A stretch of 64,000 nucleotides of DNA from Nocardia iowensis (GTDB taxonomy: Bacteria; Actinomycetota; Actinomycetes; Mycobacteriales; Mycobacteriaceae), in contig NZ_CP078145.1 in NCBI RefSeq assembly GCF_019222765.1, positions 8,122,001-8,186,000 of the forward strand, given 5' to 3'. Positions 34,873 through 47,670 of the stretch are shown piece after piece. A program made the translations under genes and the position numbers. The number at the start of each line of letters is the position of its first letter. Within the stretch, counting starts at the first letter, position 1. Below the pieces are notes generated by a model. That model saw only the letters and a list, made by a program, of their open reading frames with translations, was not told where the DNA came from and made no database searches.

Positions 34873-35904
34873 TCAGACCAGGCCGCCCGGTTTGCCTAAT
34901 AGGTCGGTTAGGGCGGTATCGATGAACCGGGTGTCTTCGGGGTTGCTGCCGTGGCCGGCGAAATGGCCCCAGATGCCGGGGATCACGCGGAGTTCGGCGT
35001 TGGGAATGAACTCGGCGGCCCAGGCCTCGTCTTCCGGCGGGAAATAGAGGTCCTTCGCCGCGGGCATGATCAGGGCGGTCGCCTTGATCGAGGCAAGGGC
35101 CGCTTCGGTGTCGCCGTCGAAGCCGGGTGTGCGGCCGACGTCGCCGTTCTGCCAGGTCCAGAGCATGGCGAGCAGGTTGTTGGGGTCACGGCCGTCCAGG
35201 AAGAAGCCTTCCCAGAAGCCGATGAGGAAATCGTCGAGCGAGGTGTAGCCCAGCTTCTCGTACTCCTTCTCCCAATAGAAGGCCTGGGAGAAGCCCCAAC
35301 CCGCGTAAACCCTTGCCAGGGCCCGCAATCCGATGGTCGGCCAGGTCTCGCCGTACCAGCCGTTCGCGAAGGCAGTGTCGGCGGTGAGCGCCGCCTTGAC
35401 GCCTTCCAGGAAGACCTTGTTGTGCGGGCTGGTGCGCGCGGAACCGCAGAACGGGGCGATCCGCTCGACCATCTCCGGGTGGCTCACCGCCCACTGGTAG
35501 GTCTGGCCCGCCCCCATGGACCAGCCGGTGACCAGTGCGAGGCGCTCGATGCCGAATTTCTTTGTTACCAAGCGATGTTGCGCGGCCACCTGGTCGTAGA
35601 CCGTGATGGCGGGGAAGCGTGCGCGGTCATACGGTTTCAGGGTGTTGCTCGGCGAGCTGGACAGACCGTTGCCGAGCATGTTCGGCACGATGATGAAGTA
35701 CTCCGCCGGGTCCAGCGCCATCCCCTCGCCGATCAGCCACTCGTTGTCCCAATGTCGCCCGGAGAACCACGTCGGATAGACGATGGCATTGCTCTTGTCG
35801 GCATTGAGCTCGCCATATGTGGCGTAAGCCAGGAAGGCACTGCGCAACGTGGCACCATGCTGGGTAGTGAAGTCACCGAGATCGAAGATCTGGTGGTGGG
35901 CCAT
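34873..35904 (-). CDS. Alpha/beta hydrolase of the homoserine O-acetyltransferase-like (MetX) fold
   Basis: The 343-residue protein has nucleophile S129 in GWSMG, an Asp in MPAAKDLYFPPE and a His in GIWGHFAGHG, the complete alpha/beta hydrolase triad of the MetX-like group. Sequence around the active site differs from true MetX, so a hydrolase or acyltransferase of unknown substrate is more likely than methionine synthesis. Its promoter region is strikingly AT-rich with a repeated GAAAATATT. The neighbouring genes give no pathway. Confidence 0.82.
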   Translation of the reverse strand: MAHHQIFDLGDFTTQHGATLRSAFLAYATYGELNADKSNAIVYPTWFSGRHWDNEWLIGEGMALDPAEYFIIVPNMLGNGLSSSPSNTLKPYDRARFPAITVYDQVAAQHRLVTKKFGIERLALVTGWSMGAGQTYQWAVSHPEMVERIAPFCGSARTSPHNKVFLEGVKAALTADTAFANGWYGETWPTIGLRALARVYAGWGFSQAFYWEKEYEKLGYTSLDDFLIGFWEGFFLDGRDPNNLLAMLWTWQNGDVGRTPGFDGDTEAALASIKATALIMPAAKDLYFPPEDEAWAAEFIPNAELRVIPGIWGHFAGHGSNPEDTRFIDTALTDLLGKPGGLV

Positions 35905-35993
35905 GTATCGACTCGCTTTCGCAACGGGCGGACCAGAATTCGGCAGGCCTCAGCCGCAGCCGCGCACCATCCACCAGCCGGACCCCTTCAATT

Positions 35994-36017
35994 GAAAATA
36001 TTCTTACAGAAAATATT
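35994..36017 (-). repeat. Direct repeat in the AT-rich promoter region of the MetX-like gene
   Basis: GAAAATATT occurs at 35994-36002 and 36009-36017, start-to-start spacing 15 bases. The palindrome TTCAATTGAA overlaps the first copy. The stretch 35985-36055 is far more AT-rich than the rest of the window and is a likely regulator-binding or promoter region. Confidence 0.45.
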
Positions 36018-36075
36018 GCCCCCAAAAGTAAATTTCTGATCACTCTTTGCTGTGCGGCGGGAGTCAGAGGCAGGC

Positions 36076-36236
36076 ATGAGCAATCGACGGGACTACTACC
36101 GGGATCCCAACGCGCCGAAGGCAAACAGTCTGGTGCCTGGTTGGTCCGCGCTCGTTATCGATGAGCGCGGCGGGATTTTGATGCAGCGCTCGGGATTTAC
36201 ACCGATCCCGAGCACGTCATCGCGTACGCCGACGGC
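36076..36236 (+). pseudogene. NUDIX hydrolase remnant lacking the Nudix box
   Basis: The first 38 codons (MSNRRDYYRDPNAPKANSLVP through GGILMQR) match the N-terminus of an actinobacterial NUDIX hydrolase. The sequence then jumps to another frame reading GIYTDPEHVIAYADG, which is found after the Nudix box in these proteins. The core with the Nudix box is missing, and the rest of the C-terminus is not recognisable. This is best explained by an internal deletion of roughly 120 bases plus decay. No function is expected. Confidence 0.7.
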
Positions 36237-36287
36237 TCCGCCTGCAACACCACGCCGCGCAACGGACGCAGCCGTTCCCGGGTTGAA

Positions 36288-36572
36288 TCAGAGAGCATCG
36301 ATCACAACGACCTGAACGATCACCTGAATCAGCAGCGGGCCGGTTTCGATCAAGTTGTAGAAGATGGTCACGCCGCCGATGTCCCATTAGTAGGCATTAG
36401 GTATCTCGTCCCCGGCCGCGCGAAAGGGCCTGGCACCCTTGGCAAGAGGAAGCGGATCGTCCAGCAGGTCGAGCAGAGCTAGGCGGACTTCGACCCGTAG
36501 TAACTCCGGGAGTTCGTATATCTGCTGCTCGGCGCGCGGAGCGACCTCTATGAGAACCTTACGGCCGGTCAA
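36288..36572 (-). pseudogene. RelE/ParE-like toxin with an in-frame nonsense codon
   Basis: Starting from ATG 36572 the frame encodes 61 residues ending DEIPNAY, then TAA (36387-36389). It continues in the same frame with WDIGGVTIFYNLIE to a TGA at 36288-36290. Without the TAA the protein would be 94 residues, the right length for a RelE/ParE toxin. A single C-to-T or A-to-T change explains the stop. The antitoxin gene upstream overlaps the toxin start by 14 bases and is intact. The toxin is presumably inactive. Confidence 0.75.
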
Positions 36573-36828
36573 AGATGTCTTCCCGCTGCAGATCCTCCCG
36601 GGTCAACGTACGGAAGGCCGCAGGGTCGGCTGCGAACTGTGCCATGCCCTCACGGAGCTGGGCCGCGATCAGATTCTTGGCCTCCGTCTCCTGCAGGCGA
36701 CGGAGCTCCTCGCGTTCGGCCTTGAGCTGCTGATACTCGCTCAAGCTCACGATGACCTCAACGACACCGTCAGGGCCGGTGATGACTCGGTGAGGATCAC
36801 CGGCAGGTAGGGGGCTCGCGGGAGGCAT
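36559..36828 (-). CDS. Antitoxin of a RelE/ParE-type module (Phd/RelB-like)
   Basis: The 89-residue protein has a DNA-binding-like start (VITGPDGVVEVIVSLSEYQQLKAE) and a charged helical tail (LQETEAKNLIAAQLREGMAQ). It overlaps the toxin start by 14 bases, the usual antitoxin-first order. TATCAT lies six bases before ATG 36828, which suggests a leaderless transcript. The antitoxin seems to have outlived its toxin, whose gene has a stop codon. Confidence 0.65.
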   Translation of the reverse strand: MPPASPLPAGDPHRVITGPDGVVEVIVSLSEYQQLKAEREELRRLQETEAKNLIAAQLREGMAQFAADPAAFRTLTREDLQREDIFDRP

Positions 36829-36906
36829 TTGCCAATGATATGTGATTCCCACCCACAGCACGGTCGTCGGACCGCATCGCCAGTCTCTGACCAGTACAGA
36901 ATGCAT

Positions 36907-36939
36907 CCGGCCCCCGCTCCGAAACGGAGCGGGGGCCGG
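36907..36939 (-). terminator. Terminator of rpoB-rpoC
   Basis: A perfect 15-bp stem, CCGGCCCCCGCTCCG (36907-36921) with CGGAGCGGGGGCCGG (36925-36939), has an AAA loop and lies 19 bases after the rpoC stop. There is no U-tract. Confidence 0.85.
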
Positions 36940-36958
36940 GTGTTAGGGCGGTACCGGG

Positions 36959-39900
36959 TCAGCGGTAGTCGCTGAAGCCGTAGTCGTCGAGTGGGACTGC
37001 GGCGCCGGTGGTTTGGCCGAAGCTGTCCGGGCTGTAGTAGGTGTCGTCGTAGGACGGCACCGCGTACGCGGCGGCACGGGCTTCTTCGGTCGGCTGCACC
37101 TGGATGTTGCGGTAGCGGTTGATGCCGGTACCGGCCGGGATCAGCTTGCCGATGATCACGTTCTCCTTGAGGCCGATGAGCTTGTCGGAGCGGCAGTTGA
37201 TCGCCGCGTCCGTCAGGACTCGAGTGGTCTCCTGGAAGGACGCCGCCGACAGCCACGAATCGGTCGCGAGCGACGCCTTCGTGATACCCATCAGCACCGG
37301 GCGACCCGCCGCGGGCTCATTGCCCTCGGCGACGACGCGACGGTTGGAGGCCTCGAACTCGGAACGCTCGGTGAGCGAACCGGGCAGGAACTCCGTGGCA
37401 CCCGAGTCGATGATCGTCACGCGACGCAGCATCTGACGCACGATGACCTCGATGTGCTTGTCGTGGATCGACACACCCTGCGAGCGGTAGACCTCCTGGA
37501 CCTCGTGGACCAGGTGGATCTGCACCTGACGGGGACCCATGATGCGCAGCACCTCGTGCGGATCCGCCGCGCCTTCCAGCAGCTGCTGGCCGACCTCGAC
37601 GTGATCACCATCGGAGAGCAGACGCTCGGTGCCGTCGTCGTGCTTGAAGACACGCAGCCGCTGCCGCTTCGAGAGCTTGTCGTAGACAACCTCTTCGCCA
37701 CCGTCATCGGGGATGATGGTGATCTTGTAGAAGCGGTCGTCGTCCTCCATCCGGACCCGGCCACTGACCTCGGCGATCGGCGCCTTGCCCTTCGGCACGC
37801 GGGCCTCGAACAGCTCCTGCACCCGCGGCAGACCGCCGGTGATGTCATCGCCCGCGACACCACCCTGGTGGAAGGTACGCATGGTCAGCTGGGTACCGGG
37901 CTCACCGATGGACTGCGCGGCGACGATGCCGACGGCCTCACCGATGTCGACCAGCTTGCCGGTGGCCATCGAGCGGCCGTAGCAGGTGGCACAGACACCG
38001 GTACCGGTGGTGCAGGTCAGCACGGAGCGGACCCGAACCTCGGTGATGCCTGCCTCGAGCAGCGCCTCGATGGCCGGGTCGCCGAGGTCGGCGCCCTTGC
38101 CGATGACGAGGTTGCCCTTGGCGTCCACCGCGTCCGAAGCGAGCGTGCGAGCGTACGCGGAGGTTTCCACGTGCGCGTCCCGGATCAGCGTGCCGTCCGC
38201 CTGCTTGTCGGCGATGTGCACGATGATGCCGCGCTCGGTGGCGCAATCGTGCTCGCGCACGATCACGTCCTGCGAGACGTCCACCAGACGACGGGTCAGG
38301 TAACCCGAGTCGGCGGTACGCAGCGCGGTGTCGGCCAGACCCTTACGAGCACCGTGGGTGTTGATGAAGTACTCGAGCACGGTCAGGCCCTCACGGAACG
38401 AGGACTTGATCGGGCGCGGGATGAACTCACCCTTCGGGTTCGTCACCAGACCCTTCATACCGGCGAGGGTACGAGTCTGGGTGAAGTTACCCGTGGCGCC
38501 CGACTCGACGATCGTGATGATCGGGTTGTCCGGCGGGTAGTGCGCACGCAGTGCCGTACCGACCTCTTCGGTCGCTTCCTGCCAGATCTTGACCAGCGCG
38601 TTGTTGCGCTCCTGGTGGTCAAGGGCACCACGCTGGTACTTCTTCTCGATCTGATCGGCGAGCGTCTCGTACCGCTCCATGATCTCGGTCTTCTCCGGCG
38701 GCACCAGCACGTCGGACATCGAGACCGTCACGCCGGAACGGGTGGCCCAGTAGAAGCCCGCGTCCTTCAGCTTGTCGACGGTCTGCGCGACCACGATCAT
38801 CGGGTAGCGCTCGGCCAGATCGTTGATGATCGTGGCCTGACGCTTCTTCGGCATCTGCTCGTTGATGAACGCGTAGTCCGCCGGGAGCAGCTCGTTGAAC
38901 AGCACGCGACCAAGGGTGGTCTCGGCAATCCACGCGTCGCCGCGGTTCCAGCCCTCCGGGAACAGCTTCGCCTCGATGTCCTTCGGCGGGCGCTGGTGGA
39001 TGAGCCGCACCTTGATCAGCGAACGCACGGTGAGCTCACCGCGGTCCACCGCCATCTGCGCCTCGGCGGGCGAGGAGTACACGCCGAACTCGGCGGAATC
39101 CTTTGCGGCGGGCTTGTATTCACCCTTCGCGCCCTCTTCGAGGCGGGTCAGGTAGTACAGGCCGGTCACCATGTCCAGACGCGGCATGGCCAGCGGTCGA
39201 CCCGAGGCGGGCGACAGGATGTTGTTCGAGGACAGCATCAGGATGCGGGCCTCGGCCTGCGCCTCCGCGGACAGCGGAAGGTGCACGGCCATCTGGTCAC
39301 CGTCGAAGTCGGCGTTGAACGCTTCACAGACGAGCGGGTGCAGCTGGATCGCCTTACCCTCGACGAGCTGCGGCTCGAACGCCTGGATGCCGAGGCGGTG
39401 CAGGGTGGGCGCACGGTTCAGCAGCACCGGGTGCTCGGCGATGACCTCTTCGAGGACATCCCACACCTGGGGACGCTGCCGCTCGACCATCCGCTTGGCG
39501 GACTTGATGTTCTGCGCGTGGTTCAGGTCGACCAGACGCTTCATCACGAACGGCTTGAACAGCTCCAGCGCCATCAGCTTCGGCAGACCACACTGGTGCA
39601 GCTTCAGCTGCGGGCCGACCACGATGACCGAACGGCCGGAGTAGTCGACGCGCTTGCCGAGCAGGTTCTGCCGGAACCGGCCCTGCTTGCCCTTGAGCAG
39701 ATCGCTGAGCGACTTCAGCGGGCGGTTGCCCGGTCCGGTGACCGGACGGCCGCGACGGCCGTTGTCGAACAGCGCGTCCACGGACTCCTGCAGCATCCGC
39801 TTCTCGTTGTTGACGATGATCTCGGGCGCACCCAGATCGATCAGTCGCTTGAGGCGGTTGTTGCGGTTGATCACGCGGCGGTACAGGTCGTTCAGGTCGG

Positions 39901-40912
39901 AGGTGGCGAACCGGCCACCGTCGAGCTGAACCATCGGACGCAGCTCCGGCGGGATCACCGGAACGGCGTCGAGCACCATGCCCATCGGCGAGTTGCCGTT
40001 GGTCTGGAAGGCCGCGACGACCTTGAGCCGCTTGAGCGCGCGCAGCTTCTTCTGGCCCTTACCGCTGCGGATGGTCTCCCGCAGGTTCTCGGCCTCGGCG
40101 TCGATGTCGAAGTTCTCCATCAGCTTCTGGATGGACTCCGCACCCATGGCGCCGGTGAAGTACTCGCCGTAGCGGTCGATCAGCTCGCGGTAGAGGACCT
40201 CGTCCACGATGAGCTGCTTGGGGGCCAGCTTGGTGAAGGTGGTCCAGATCTCCTCGAGCCGGTCCAGCTCGCGCTGGGCCCGATCGCGGAGCTGACGCAT
40301 CTCGCGCTCGCCGCCGTCCTTGACCTTGCGGCGCACGTCGGACTTGGCACCCTCGGCCTCGAGCTCGGCCAGGTCGGCCTCGAGCTTCTGGGCGCGGGCC
40401 TCGAGGTCGGCGTCACGCTGGTCGGCGACCGCCTTCTTCTCGACCTCCATCTCGGCTTCGAGCGTGCTGAGCTCGTTGTGGCGCAGCTCGTCGTCCACCG
40501 CGACGATGACGTAGGCGGCGAAGTAGATGATCTTTTCCAGATCCTTCGGCGCCAGGTCGAGCAGGTACCCGAGGCGCGAAGGGACGCCCTTGAAGTACCA
40601 GATGTGGGTGACCGGTGCGGCCAGCTCGATGTGGCCCATCCGCTCACGACGCACCTTGGCGCGAGTCACCTCGACGCCACAGCGCTCACAGATGATGCCC
40701 TTGAAGCGGACACGCTTGTACTTACCGCAGTAGCACTCCCAGTCCCGGGTGGGGCCGAAGATCTTCTCGCAGAAGAGTCCGTCCTTTTCCGGCTTGAGCG
40801 TGCGGTAGTTGATGGTCTCCGGCTTCTTCACCTCGCCGAAGGACCACTGGCGAATGTCGTCGGCGGTGGCCAGGCCGATCCGGAGTTCATCGAAGAAGTT
40901 GACGTCTAGCAC
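36959..40912 (-). CDS. rpoC: DNA-directed RNA polymerase subunit beta'
   Basis: The 1317-residue beta' subunit is full length for actinobacteria. An N-terminal zinc ribbon ([19 protein letters not shown]) starts at about residue 60. The catalytic [14 protein letters not shown] holds the three Mg-binding aspartates. The second zinc site is near [14 protein letters not shown]. It ends in the typical C-terminal tail. It follows rpoB with a 142-base gap containing a hairpin, and a strong terminator follows. No intein or insertion is seen. Confidence 0.99.
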   Translation of the reverse strand: MLDVNFFDELRIGLATADDIRQWSFGEVKKPETINYRTLKPEKDGLFCEKIFGPTRDWECYCGKYKRVRFKGIICERCGVEVTRAKVRRERMGHIELAAPVTHIWYFKGVPSRLGYLLDLAPKDLEKIIYFAAYVIVAVDDELRHNELSTLEAEMEVEKKAVADQRDADLEARAQKLEADLAELEAEGAKSDVRRKVKDGGEREMRQLRDRAQRELDRLEEIWTTFTKLAPKQLIVDEVLYRELIDRYGEYFTGAMGAESIQKLMENFDIDAEAENLRETIRSGKGQKKLRALKRLKVVAAFQTNGNSPMGMVLDAVPVIPPELRPMVQLDGGRFATSDLNDLYRRVINRNNRLKRLIDLGAPEIIVNNEKRMLQESVDALFDNGRRGRPVTGPGNRPLKSLSDLLKGKQGRFRQNLLGKRVDYSGRSVIVVGPQLKLHQCGLPKLMALELFKPFVMKRLVDLNHAQNIKSAKRMVERQRPQVWDVLEEVIAEHPVLLNRAPTLHRLGIQAFEPQLVEGKAIQLHPLVCEAFNADFDGDQMAVHLPLSAEAQAEARILMLSSNNILSPASGRPLAMPRLDMVTGLYYLTRLEEGAKGEYKPAAKDSAEFGVYSSPAEAQMAVDRGELTVRSLIKVRLIHQRPPKDIEAKLFPEGWNRGDAWIAETTLGRVLFNELLPADYAFINEQMPKKRQATIINDLAERYPMIVVAQTVDKLKDAGFYWATRSGVTVSMSDVLVPPEKTEIMERYETLADQIEKKYQRGALDHQERNNALVKIWQEATEEVGTALRAHYPPDNPIITIVESGATGNFTQTRTLAGMKGLVTNPKGEFIPRPIKSSFREGLTVLEYFINTHGARKGLADTALRTADSGYLTRRLVDVSQDVIVREHDCATERGIIVHIADKQADGTLIRDAHVETSAYARTLASDAVDAKGNLVIGKGADLGDPAIEALLEAGITEVRVRSVLTCTTGTGVCATCYGRSMATGKLVDIGEAVGIVAAQSIGEPGTQLTMRTFHQGGVAGDDITGGLPRVQELFEARVPKGKAPIAEVSGRVRMEDDDRFYKITIIPDDGGEEVVYDKLSKRQRLRVFKHDDGTERLLSDGDHVEVGQQLLEGAADPHEVLRIMGPRQVQIHLVHEVQEVYRSQGVSIHDKHIEVIVRQMLRRVTIIDSGATEFLPGSLTERSEFEASNRRVVAEGNEPAAGRPVLMGITKASLATDSWLSAASFQETTRVLTDAAINCRSDKLIGLKENVIIGKLIPAGTGINRYRNIQVQPTEEARAAAYAVPSYDDTYYSPDSFGQTTGAAVPLDDYGFSDYR

Positions 40913-41014
40913 GTAACTTCACCTTTCACGGAGCTTGCGGAGTGAAAGTTCAACTTTGCAGCCCCTATTCGGGTCGAATTCGAGCAAAAAGTTCACTAGT
41001 TGGTCGAGCGCGGA

Positions 41015-41048
41015 GGCCGGATGCCTTGAAACTCAATGACATCCGGCC
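41015..41048 (-). other. Intercistronic hairpin between rpoB and rpoC
   Basis: GGCCGGATG (41015-41023) and CATCCGGCC (41040-41048) form a 9-bp stem with a 16-base loop, six bases after the rpoB stop. It may be an mRNA processing or stability element, or a weak terminator, within the operon. Confidence 0.5.
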
Positions 41049-41054
41049 GACCGC

Positions 41055-44543
<3,489 letters not shown>

Positions 44544-44728
44544 GATGCGTCCTTCCAGCACCTCACGCGCGTCGCGTGGTGGTCCGCGACCGTCGCTTGT
44601 CTGCTACGAATTCCGCTGGTTACAACCCGAACGAAACCCGAACAGGCAACAACGGAAGTAACACCGGAAGGGTGGAACTTACGTGTGCAAATCGAGGTAT
44701 GGACAGGAGGCAGCCAGCGCAACGTCCA

Positions 44729-44758
44729 ACCGTACACCAATCGTCACGGGGGCGTCAA
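44729..44758 (-). promoter_or_regulatory. Predicted promoter of rpoB-rpoC
   Basis: On the minus strand TTGACG (44753-44758) and TACGGT (44729-44734) are 18 bases apart, a fair primary-sigma promoter about 190 bases before the rpoB start. The remaining gap up to the Mce-associated gene end at 44952 contains a small hairpin (GGCATC/GATGCC, 44919-44935) that may terminate the Mce operon. Confidence 0.5.
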
Positions 44759-44951
44759 CCTACCACCCGTGCGCACATTCACAAGGCTGGCGCGCCGTGT
44801 CCGAATCGCTGGCTGCGTCGGGGACGACGGGGCGTTATGGAGCCACTGTGACAGCTGCCGCTGTTGTGAATAGCGTGACTGCTCGGGCGAAAGTCGTCAA
44901 GTAGGGGGGCACCGACCAGGCATCCGCGAGATGCCATGGGCCGCTGCGCGA

Positions 44952-45662
44952 TCACTGGTCGACGATGTCGCTGGCCAGCCAGCGATCATCCACCTTCTGC
45001 ATGTGCAGCACGATCGGACCCGCGACGCTTTGCTGCGCGACACCGTCCTTCGTGGCGCTGACGACCAAATTGACCAGCAGCTCGGCCCGATCGTCGGTGA
45101 GCAAGGTCACAGCGATTGGATCGGCCTTCGCATCGGCGCTGGTCTGCGCCTGTTTTACCGCCGAGATGGTGGTGTCGGCGTACTTGTCGAGATCGGCGAG
45201 CATCTTGCCCGTGAGCACCTGGCGCGCGGTATCGCGGTAGCCGTCGATGTTCTTCACGTCATAGGCGTAGACGGTCTTCAGGGCGTGATCGGCGGCCGCG
45301 CGCACCTCTTCGGTGGCCTTGTTGTCGACGAAGGCCTTGTTCGAGTCGTCGACCCCAGGACGCGACGCGGCGACGGCCGCGAATCCACCGAGCAGTACCG
45401 CGGCGATCAGGCTGGCGGCGACAAGGGACCAGAACGAGCGGCCCGTCTTCGTTGGGCGCGCACCGCGCTTCCGGAAGCGGCGGGCCGGGCGCGGTTCGGG
45501 CCGCTGCTCGGAACGTGTCGCGCGCGTTGCCGCGGGGCGGGTGGTGCCCGTCACCCGTGGCTTGCGAGTCGGGGTGGTGCGCGGCGCGGCGGCGCGGGAC
45601 GGCTGCTCGGTGGACGGCCGTCGCTTGGAGGTGACCCGGTTGACCGGTTTACGAGAAGTCAT
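44952..45662 (-). CDS. Mce-associated membrane protein
   Basis: The 236-residue protein has a long basic Thr/Arg/Pro-rich cytoplasmic N-terminus and one transmembrane helix (FWSLVAASLIAAVLLGGFAA, about 75-95). An outside domain of about 135 residues ends DDRWLASDIVDQ, typical of Mce-associated proteins. ATG 45662 is preceded by AGGAGG at good spacing. It is the last gene of the Mce operon. These proteins are thought to stabilise or assist Mce transporters; a direct role is not established. Confidence 0.85.
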   Translation of the reverse strand: MTSRKPVNRVTSKRRPSTEQPSRAAAPRTTPTRKPRVTGTTRPAATRATRSEQRPEPRPARRFRKRGARPTKTGRSFWSLVAASLIAAVLLGGFAAVAASRPGVDDSNKAFVDNKATEEVRAAADHALKTVYAYDVKNIDGYRDTARQVLTGKMLADLDKYADTTISAVKQAQTSADAKADPIAVTLLTDDRAELLVNLVVSATKDGVAQQSVAGPIVLHMQKVDDRWLASDIVDQ

Positions 45663-45673
45663 GTCTGGTCCTC

Positions 45674-46432
45674 CTACGATCCCGGCTTGGGCACGCCGGG
45701 CGGCTGGTCGGCGGGCGGCTGCGGGGACTGGCCCTGGCCACCGCTCAGCAGCACCGGCTGGCTCAACGAGGAGATCTGCTCGGCCTTCCAGACCTCGCCT
45801 GCCTTGGTCACGTCGACGTTCCAGGTGTAGCGGTATTCGGCGGGTGGCTTGTCCTTGCCGGTCTCGGTCACCTGGAGCACCACCAGGGCCGATGCCTTGT
45901 CCTTCTCGCTGTTCAGCGTGGTGAGCGCGGCGCCGAGCACCTTCGAGGTCATGCCGACGCCGGTCTGCTTGGCCAGCGTCTCGGCCTGGTCCTTGTTCTT
46001 GTCGGCCGACTCGAGCAGCGCGCCGGTCATCGAGGAGCGGGCCAGGGCCAGCGACCCGGGAACGTCGTCGAGATTCATCGAGGTCATGTTGATCGCGGCT
46101 TGGCGGGCGGCGTCGAGCGCGGTGTCGCGGGCGTCGGCGCGCGGGGCGTCGCTGACCGCCGAGCGCACCCACCCGGTGCCGAACCAGACGGCGGCGACCA
46201 GGGCGACGACGAGCAGGGCCGCCGATCCGATCAGCGCGAACGCGCGGACGATGTCGGTGCGGCCTGCGGTCTCGGGCCTGTCGTGCGCGCCCTCGACCGG
46301 AGCCTCGGCGGCCGCATCGGACCGGTCCGCGGCGTCGGCGGGGTCCGGTGCTTCCCGCGGCTCCGTGGAGTCGGGCTGCTTGGACAAATCTGCACTCACC
46401 TGGGCCACCCTAACGTCATCGGTCCTGGTCAC
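45674..46432 (-). CDS. Mce-associated membrane protein
   Basis: The 252-residue protein has an acidic Asp/Glu/Ala-rich N-terminus, one transmembrane helix (FALIGSAALLVVALVAAVWF) and an extracytoplasmic domain ending in a Pro-rich tail. GTG 46432 overlaps the mceF stop (GTGA), which fixes its place in the operon. A longer frame to 46525 would lie inside mceF. It pairs with the downstream Mce-associated protein, as in mycobacterial mce operons. Confidence 0.8.
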   Translation of the reverse strand: MTRTDDVRVAQVSADLSKQPDSTEPREAPDPADAADRSDAAAEAPVEGAHDRPETAGRTDIVRAFALIGSAALLVVALVAAVWFGTGWVRSAVSDAPRADARDTALDAARQAAINMTSMNLDDVPGSLALARSSMTGALLESADKNKDQAETLAKQTGVGMTSKVLGAALTTLNSEKDKASALVVLQVTETGKDKPPAEYRYTWNVDVTKAGEVWKAEQISSLSQPVLLSGGQGQSPQPPADQPPGVPKPGS

Positions 46433-47670
46433 CGCTTCGGCGTAACTCCCATCAGCGTCGCAAGCTGCACGGCGATCGGCGTCAGGTTCAGCCGCTCCGG
46501 ATCGGTCTTCGGGTTCGAATCCCACGGCTGCACGATGTTCGGATCGGCCAGCTCGGCTCGCTCGCCGCCACGTACCGCGGTCGGATTACCTTGCGGCACA
46601 AGGCACTTGGCATCCTTGTTGAACGGGAACTCGTCGCGGGTGTCGTCGAAGTCCGGGTTCTGCGCCTTCATCTGCTCGAGAATCCGCTGCGTTCCCTCGT
46701 AGCCGACGGTACAGGCCGGCGGGTTGTTGGTTTCCAGCACGAGACCGAAGTGCGTGGTGCCATCGCCGGGCGCGGTGGACGAGCCGCCGATCGACAACTG
46801 CGGCAGCATCTGCAGCAGCGGGCGGATCGCGTAGAACTTGGGCGAGATGGCCTGCAACAGCGACCGCAGGTTGGCCAGGTCCTGGGTGATCGCGCCACCG
46901 CTCTCGTGCAGCAGCGCACCGATCTGCTGGCCAGCGTCGGTGCCGGTGCCGATCAACCTGCGGATATCCGGGTCGCTCGAGCGCAGCTGCGCGGTGAGCT
47001 TGTCCAGGCCGTCGCTGAACTCCCGGATGGCGCCGGACTGCTCGGCCTGGGTACCGAGCACCACCTTGCCGTCGCGGATGAGCTGGATGGTCTGCGGCAG
47101 CGTCTCGTTGAACGTGGTGGTGAACTTGTTCAGCGAATCGACGAAGACCTGCAGGTCGTCACCCTTGCCGTCGAACGCCTTGCCGAGCTCGCGGACGGTG
47201 GTGTTCAACGCCGCCAGGTCGACCGAGCGGGTGAAGCTGTCCACGCTGGCGACCAGCTGCTCGACCGGCACCGGCGTGGCCGCCGAGGTGATCACCGAAT
47301 TGTCGTGCAGGTAGGGCGCGGAGTCGGTGTCCGGCTGCAGATCGACGTACTGCTCACCGATCGCGGAACGATTGGCCACCACGGCTTTCGCCGAGGCGGG
47401 AATCTTCGGCGAGCTCGAATCGACGATGAGGTGCATCAGCACGCCGTCGCCGGTCAGTTCCAACTCGCCGACCCGGCCGACCGGCACCCCGCGATAGGTC
47501 ACCTCGGCACCCTTATAGATGCCACCGGTCTGGGCCGCCCGCACCTGCACCTCGTACTGGCCGAAACCGAGCATGTGGTCGAGCCGAATGTATTTGGCGC
47601 CGACATACACGACGCCGACCACCGCGACGATGGCGAAGGCAAGCAGCTGCCAGCGGACCAATCTCGTCAT
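46429..47670 (-). CDS. MceF, Mce-family lipid transporter subunit
   Basis: The 413-residue sixth Mce protein has an N-terminal membrane anchor and one MlaD/MCE domain (about 35-120, YRGVPVGRVGEL). A long helical segment follows and the C-terminus contains TVGYEGTQRI. Mce proteins A-F are thought to form a hexameric tunnel for lipids or sterols. The start overlaps the mceE stop by four bases. Substrate of this locus is unknown. Confidence 0.93.
   Translation of the reverse strand: MTRLVRWQLLAFAIVAVVGVVYVGAKYIRLDHMLGFGQYEVQVRAAQTGGIYKGAEVTYRGVPVGRVGELELTGDGVLMHLIVDSSSPKIPASAKAVVANRSAIGEQYVDLQPDTDSAPYLHDNSVITSAATPVPVEQLVASVDSFTRSVDLAALNTTVRELGKAFDGKGDDLQVFVDSLNKFTTTFNETLPQTIQLIRDGKVVLGTQAEQSGAIREFSDGLDKLTAQLRSSDPDIRRLIGTGTDAGQQIGALLHESGGAITQDLANLRSLLQAISPKFYAIRPLLQMLPQLSIGGSSTAPGDGTTHFGLVLETNNPPACTVGYEGTQRILEQMKAQNPDFDDTRDEFPFNKDAKCLVPQGNPTAVRGGERAELADPNIVQPWDSNPKTDPERLNLTPIAVQLATLMGVTPKR

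Noticed and set aside
34873..35904. Methionine biosynthesis homoserine O-acetyltransferase (metX)
   Set aside because: The fold is MetX-like, but active-site surroundings differ and no metY/metZ neighbour is present, so only a general hydrolase/acyltransferase call is made.
37013..40909. 1298-residue plus-strand open frame opposite rpoC
   Set aside because: It is the antisense shadow of rpoC, kept open by high GC and strong third-position bias. It has no ribosome site or known domain, and similar shadows lie opposite rpoB, fusA and tuf.
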